In this document: piece after piece, positions 6,044 through 8,837 of the stretch
Position numbering within the stretch: the stretch's first letter is position 1
How the letters are laid out: each line of letters starts with the position of its first letter
Source of the DNA: Candidatus Kapaibacterium sp.
GTDB lineage: Bacteria > Bacteroidota > Ignavibacteria > Palsa-1295
DNA: 8,837 nucleotides
Reading direction: 5' to 3'
Assembly (NCBI GenBank): GCA_025450975.1
Contig: JANWLI010000020.1
Coordinates: 1-8,837, forward strand
Translations under genes and position numbers: made by a program
The notes under the pieces: model-generated
Database searches by the model: none
What the model was told of the DNA's origin: nothing
The model's input: only the letters and a program-made list of their open reading frames with translations

Positions 6044-7788
6044 TCAAAGTAAGCTTTGTTGCTATCGCTTTTTGCGTCCTGTGGGGATGTGCATCCATCA
6101 AACCGCCTCCGGGAGGCGAAGAGGATAAGACGCCTCCGACGATCGATACGAGCTTTCCGTTTATCGGCGCTACGAACGTCGCGAAGGATATCAAACCGGT
6201 CTTTATCTTCGAGCAGGACGTCGATCGTTCGAGCCTGACACAGTCGGTGACGATGACTCCATACATGCCCGGGGTGATCAAGTATGACTGGTCAGGGTAT
6301 GACGAGGTCGAATTGGAACTCCCGGCGCCCTTACGTGACAGCACAACCTACATCCTGACGATCGGCCGTGACTTGAAAACGCGGCGCAGTGGCACGCTCA
6401 GCGCACCGATACAGATCATTTTCTCGACGGGTCCTACATTAGATTCTGGAGTTATCACTGGACAAGTATTCCCAGGCTTTCAGGCTGCTAGGGAAGAGAA
6501 TTTCACGAATCTCTTTGTCTTCGCATACGACATCACAAATCAATCTGCCGATACCCTCACGCTGAGTCATACCCGTCCAGATTATATCACGCAGCCAAAT
6601 GCCACAGGAGCATTCGAACTACGTGCTTTGAAGATCGGTCACAAGTATCGCATTATTGCTGTCAGCGACGAGTTTCGCAACAGGCTCTATGATCACGCGA
6701 TCGATGCATTCGGCATTCCCACAGGCGATGTAGAGCTTCGACCAAACTCGGCTCCGTTTGTCGTGATGAGGATGTTACCGAAGATCGATACGATCCGGCC
6801 GAAATTGGAAGATGTCGAGGTGCGCGATCTCCATCACTTCCGCGTAAAATTTAATAAGCCGATCGACAGCTCAAGCGTTCTTGAGTCGAACTTCGAGCTT
6901 ATTCGTCAGGGTGAACAGTCGCCACTTGTCCTGGTGGCAGCATATCGTGAAGATCCGGAGAAGCGTCCTGCAGTGATCACGCTAGTGCCGCGCGGTCGAC
7001 TGCGAATCGGGGATACATATACTGTTCATGCCGTGACCACTGCCATTCGCGACATTCGGGGATTAGCGATGGCTGCCGATAGTGGTTCGGCGAGGACATT
7101 TACCGTGCCTACGGTACCAGATACGTTCGCTGCGCCGCGATTCCTGCGATTCTCGATCGGCGATAGCGTGAGAGATATTTCCCGCACGCCGCAGATCACG
7201 GTCTTCCTTTCCGATGCAATAAGCCGGAGTAATCTCGATGGCGTATTTATGCTTTTTGACTCGTCAGGAAAACAACTTCCGATCGATGTGCGTCAAGGCG
7301 ATGCGATTCGATTTACGATTAGCCCCAAAGATACACTTCTGCCAGTTGCTCTGTATCGGCTGGACGCAAAGGGAAGCTTCATCGCATCTCCGCTTTCGGC
7401 ATATGCAGGTAAGGTCATAGATACGATCTATTCTATCGACTTTTTTACTGAGGATCCACGAGATTTTGGGACTGTTTCCGGTGAGATCACCTATGCCGAT
7501 TCACTCTACAATCCTGCGACGCACAGGGTTGTAGTACAGTTGGTAAACATTGGCACCAACGTGGTGACGCGAAAAGTACTCAGCGAAGGCAGGCTGAAGT
7601 ATACATTCGAGAATGTCCCTGCAGGAAGATATAAAGTCCGGGCCTGGCTGGCAGAGGCAGCGAATAATACCTGGTTCGGCGGCCAGATCCAGCCGTTCAA
7701 GTACGCAATGCCGACTGGTGAGTACCTGGATCAGATAGATGTTCGCTCCCGGTGGACGGTTGACGATGTTAATTTTGAATTGAAATAA
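6040..7788 (+). CDS. Large lipoprotein with Ig-like (SbsA/Big_5-type) and CarboxypepD_reg-like domains
   Basis: 582 residues from an ATG overlapping the epimerase stop (ATGA). Residues 1-17 form a hydrophobic signal ending in LWGC, so Cys17 is a probable lipidation site, with tryptophan at -2 as an unusual lipobox residue. The mature start CASIKPPPGGEEDKTPPTID resembles the Cys-Pro-Gly-rich start of a Bacteroidota Ig-like lipoprotein family. Residues about 31-130 look like an SbsA Ig-like domain (TPPTIDTSFPFIGATNV...IIFSTG). About 137-245 resembles a CarboxypepD_reg-like beta-sandwich (ITGQVF...GAFELRALKIGHKYRIIAVSDE). About 250-355 and 362-470 are further Ig-like repeats. About 477-582 ends in a second CarboxypepD_reg-like module (GTVSGEITY...YTFENVPAGRYKVRAWL). 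It is probably exposed at the envelope. No catalytic motif is seen and the function is unknown. Confidence 0.85.
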   Translation: MIKVSFVAIAFCVLWGCASIKPPPGGEEDKTPPTIDTSFPFIGATNVAKDIKPVFIFEQDVDRSSLTQSVTMTPYMPGVIKYDWSGYDEVELELPAPLRDSTTYILTIGRDLKTRRSGTLSAPIQIIFSTGPTLDSGVITGQVFPGFQAAREENFTNLFVFAYDITNQSADTLTLSHTRPDYITQPNATGAFELRALKIGHKYRIIAVSDEFRNRLYDHAIDAFGIPTGDVELRPNSAPFVVMRMLPKIDTIRPKLEDVEVRDLHHFRVKFNKPIDSSSVLESNFELIRQGEQSPLVLVAAYREDPEKRPAVITLVPRGRLRIGDTYTVHAVTTAIRDIRGLAMAADSGSARTFTVPTVPDTFAAPRFLRFSIGDSVRDISRTPQITVFLSDAISRSNLDGVFMLFDSSGKQLPIDVRQGDAIRFTISPKDTLLPVALYRLDAKGSFIASPLSAYAGKVIDTIYSIDFFTEDPRDFGTVSGEITYADSLYNPATHRVVVQLVNIGTNVVTRKVLSEGRLKYTFENVPAGRYKVRAWLAEAANNTWFGGQIQPFKYAMPTGEYLDQIDVRSRWTVDDVNFELK

Positions 7789-7798
7789 TCAGATAGTT

Positions 7799-8837
7799 GT
7801 GGCAAAATCTCATCTCGACAGGGCGCTGACGCTCTTTCCGACCATGGCGATCGTCATCGGATCGGTGATCGGCTCCGGCATATTTGCCGTGCCGGCCGGC
7901 ATTGCCCGTGAGGTTGGCGATGCAACGCTGATCCTGTTGATCTGGGTCGGCGCAGGCTTGCTGACATTATTCGGCGGCCTGACGCAGTCTGAGCTAGTCG
8001 GGCAAATGCCAAAGACCGGAGGTCTCTACGAGTACTTCCACACGATCTACGGTGAGCGTCAAGGCTTTCTCTATGGTTGGGCGAATCTCATGATCGCTGG
8101 CTCCGGAGCAATTGCCAGTATTTCCATCGTCTTTGCGACGTACCTTGGTGAGTTTGTGAGCCTTCTGCATCTTTCACCTGCTCTGGAGGCCGAGCCATTA
8201 CATCTGCCCATGCTTGGTGACATCTTTCCATTAGCGAACATTGGCGTGAAGATCGTAGCCGTGACCGTGATCGCTATACTTACCTATATTAACATTCGAG
8301 GTGTACGCGTCGGAGCACGATTGCAGAAGATCTCTACCTCGACAAAGGTGATCGCGATTCTCTGCGTGATCGGTGTAGCTTTTATTGCCGGCAGTGGGAT
8401 CGGGTCGACGGAGAACTGGTCGAGCACTACGGCGAAAGGTCTGGGCCTTTCTGGTACCTCTCTCCTGATGGCAATTGGGTTTGCCGTCACGAATGCCTTC
8501 TGGTCGTATGACGGCTGGGGGAATGTGGGTTATATAGGTGGGGAAGTAAAAGAACCTCAGCGGACAATTCCGCGAGCGATCATCTTCGGCACGCTGATCT
8601 TCATCGGCGTATACTTGTTGATGAACCTTGCGTACTTCTTTATCCTGCCTGTTGAGACAGTCGCTACAGCTCCCGGCGACCGTGTTGCTTCGCTGATGGT
8701 CTCAACGGTGATCGGCAGTGTCGGCGGAGCGCTTGTAGCAGCCTTGATCATGCTCTCGACATTCGATACGACGAATTCAACGATCCTTGCGAATGCTCGT
8801 GTCTATTACGCCATGGCATCAAATAAGGTCTTTGCAC
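7799..8837 (+). CDS. APC-superfamily amino-acid permease, SLC7/LAT-like, 3' truncated by window end
   Basis: 346 codons are open from GTG 7799 with no stop before the window end, so the last part of the gene lies beyond it. The GTG is the only usable start: an in-frame TGA lies at 7781-7783. It begins 10 bases after the lipoprotein stop, suggesting one transcript. These transporters move amino acids across the inner membrane by proton symport or exchange. The TM1 signature IGSVIGSGIF (20-29) supports the family, as do GGLYEYFHTIYGERQGFLYGW (74-94) and the TM6 motif FWSYDGWGNVGYIGGEVKEPQRTIPRAI (234-261). About eight hydrophobic spans are recognisable in the available part; the family normally has twelve. 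Similarity is to SteT/LAT-type exchangers, but the substrate is not determinable. The missing C-terminus is probably about 100-140 residues. Confidence 0.92.
   Translation, partial: MAKSHLDRALTLFPTMAIVIGSVIGSGIFAVPAGIAREVGDATLILLIWVGAGLLTLFGGLTQSELVGQMPKTGGLYEYFHTIYGERQGFLYGWANLMIAGSGAIASISIVFATYLGEFVSLLHLSPALEAEPLHLPMLGDIFPLANIGVKIVAVTVIAILTYINIRGVRVGARLQKISTSTKVIAILCVIGVAFIAGSGIGSTENWSSTTAKGLGLSGTSLLMAIGFAVTNAFWSYDGWGNVGYIGGEVKEPQRTIPRAIIFGTLIFIGVYLLMNLAYFFILPVETVATAPGDRVASLMVSTVIGSVGGALVAALIMLSTFDTTNSTILANARVYYAMASNKVFA

Overview
The window looks like an ordinary chromosomal housekeeping and cell-envelope region of a Gram-negative bacterium from the Bacteroidota/Chlorobi (FCB) group. A lineage near Kapabacteria or Ignavibacteria is my guess. 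The evidence is an OmpA-type outer-membrane protein with a carboxypeptidase-regulatory-like insert, two lipoproteins (one with Ig-like SbsA-type repeats that are typical of this group), a large TPR protein, a near-absence of Shine-Dalgarno sequences, and TAnnTTTG-like -7 boxes. I see no insertion sequence, phage, CRISPR array or toxin-antitoxin module, and no convincing undescribed system.

Layout: bases 1-273 are non-coding and carry a small cluster of DnaA-box-like 9-mers (two exact TTATCCACA matches) and a short GC hairpin. This could be part of a replication origin or a DnaA-bound regulatory region. A plus-strand TPR protein follows (274-1770). It converges on a minus-strand OmpA-family protein (1842-3341), and the two share a bidirectional terminator at 1790-1822. 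A plus-strand tRNA-Glu(CUC) with its own terminator lies at 3449-3556. Next come two minus-strand genes transcribed as a pair: a TlpA/ResA-like thioredoxin lipoprotein (5006 to 4419) and ispE (4422 to 3571), overlapping by GTGA. A divergent intergenic region of about 107 bases separates them from a plus-strand run: a GalE-like epimerase with a TTG start (5114-6043), a 582-residue Ig-like lipoprotein coupled to it by an ATGA overlap (6040-7788), and an APC-family amino-acid permease with a GTG start (7799 to the window end, 3' truncated).

Functionally, the genes cover isoprenoid precursor synthesis (ispE), extracytoplasmic thiol redox (TlpA-like), nucleotide-sugar interconversion (GalE-like), envelope architecture (OmpA and Ig-like lipoprotein), amino-acid uptake and translation (tRNA-Glu). 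Gene coupling is clear at the two stop/start overlaps, but I see no single shared pathway. Three of the six protein-coding starts are non-ATG (GTG, TTG, GTG), and none has a strong ribosome binding site.
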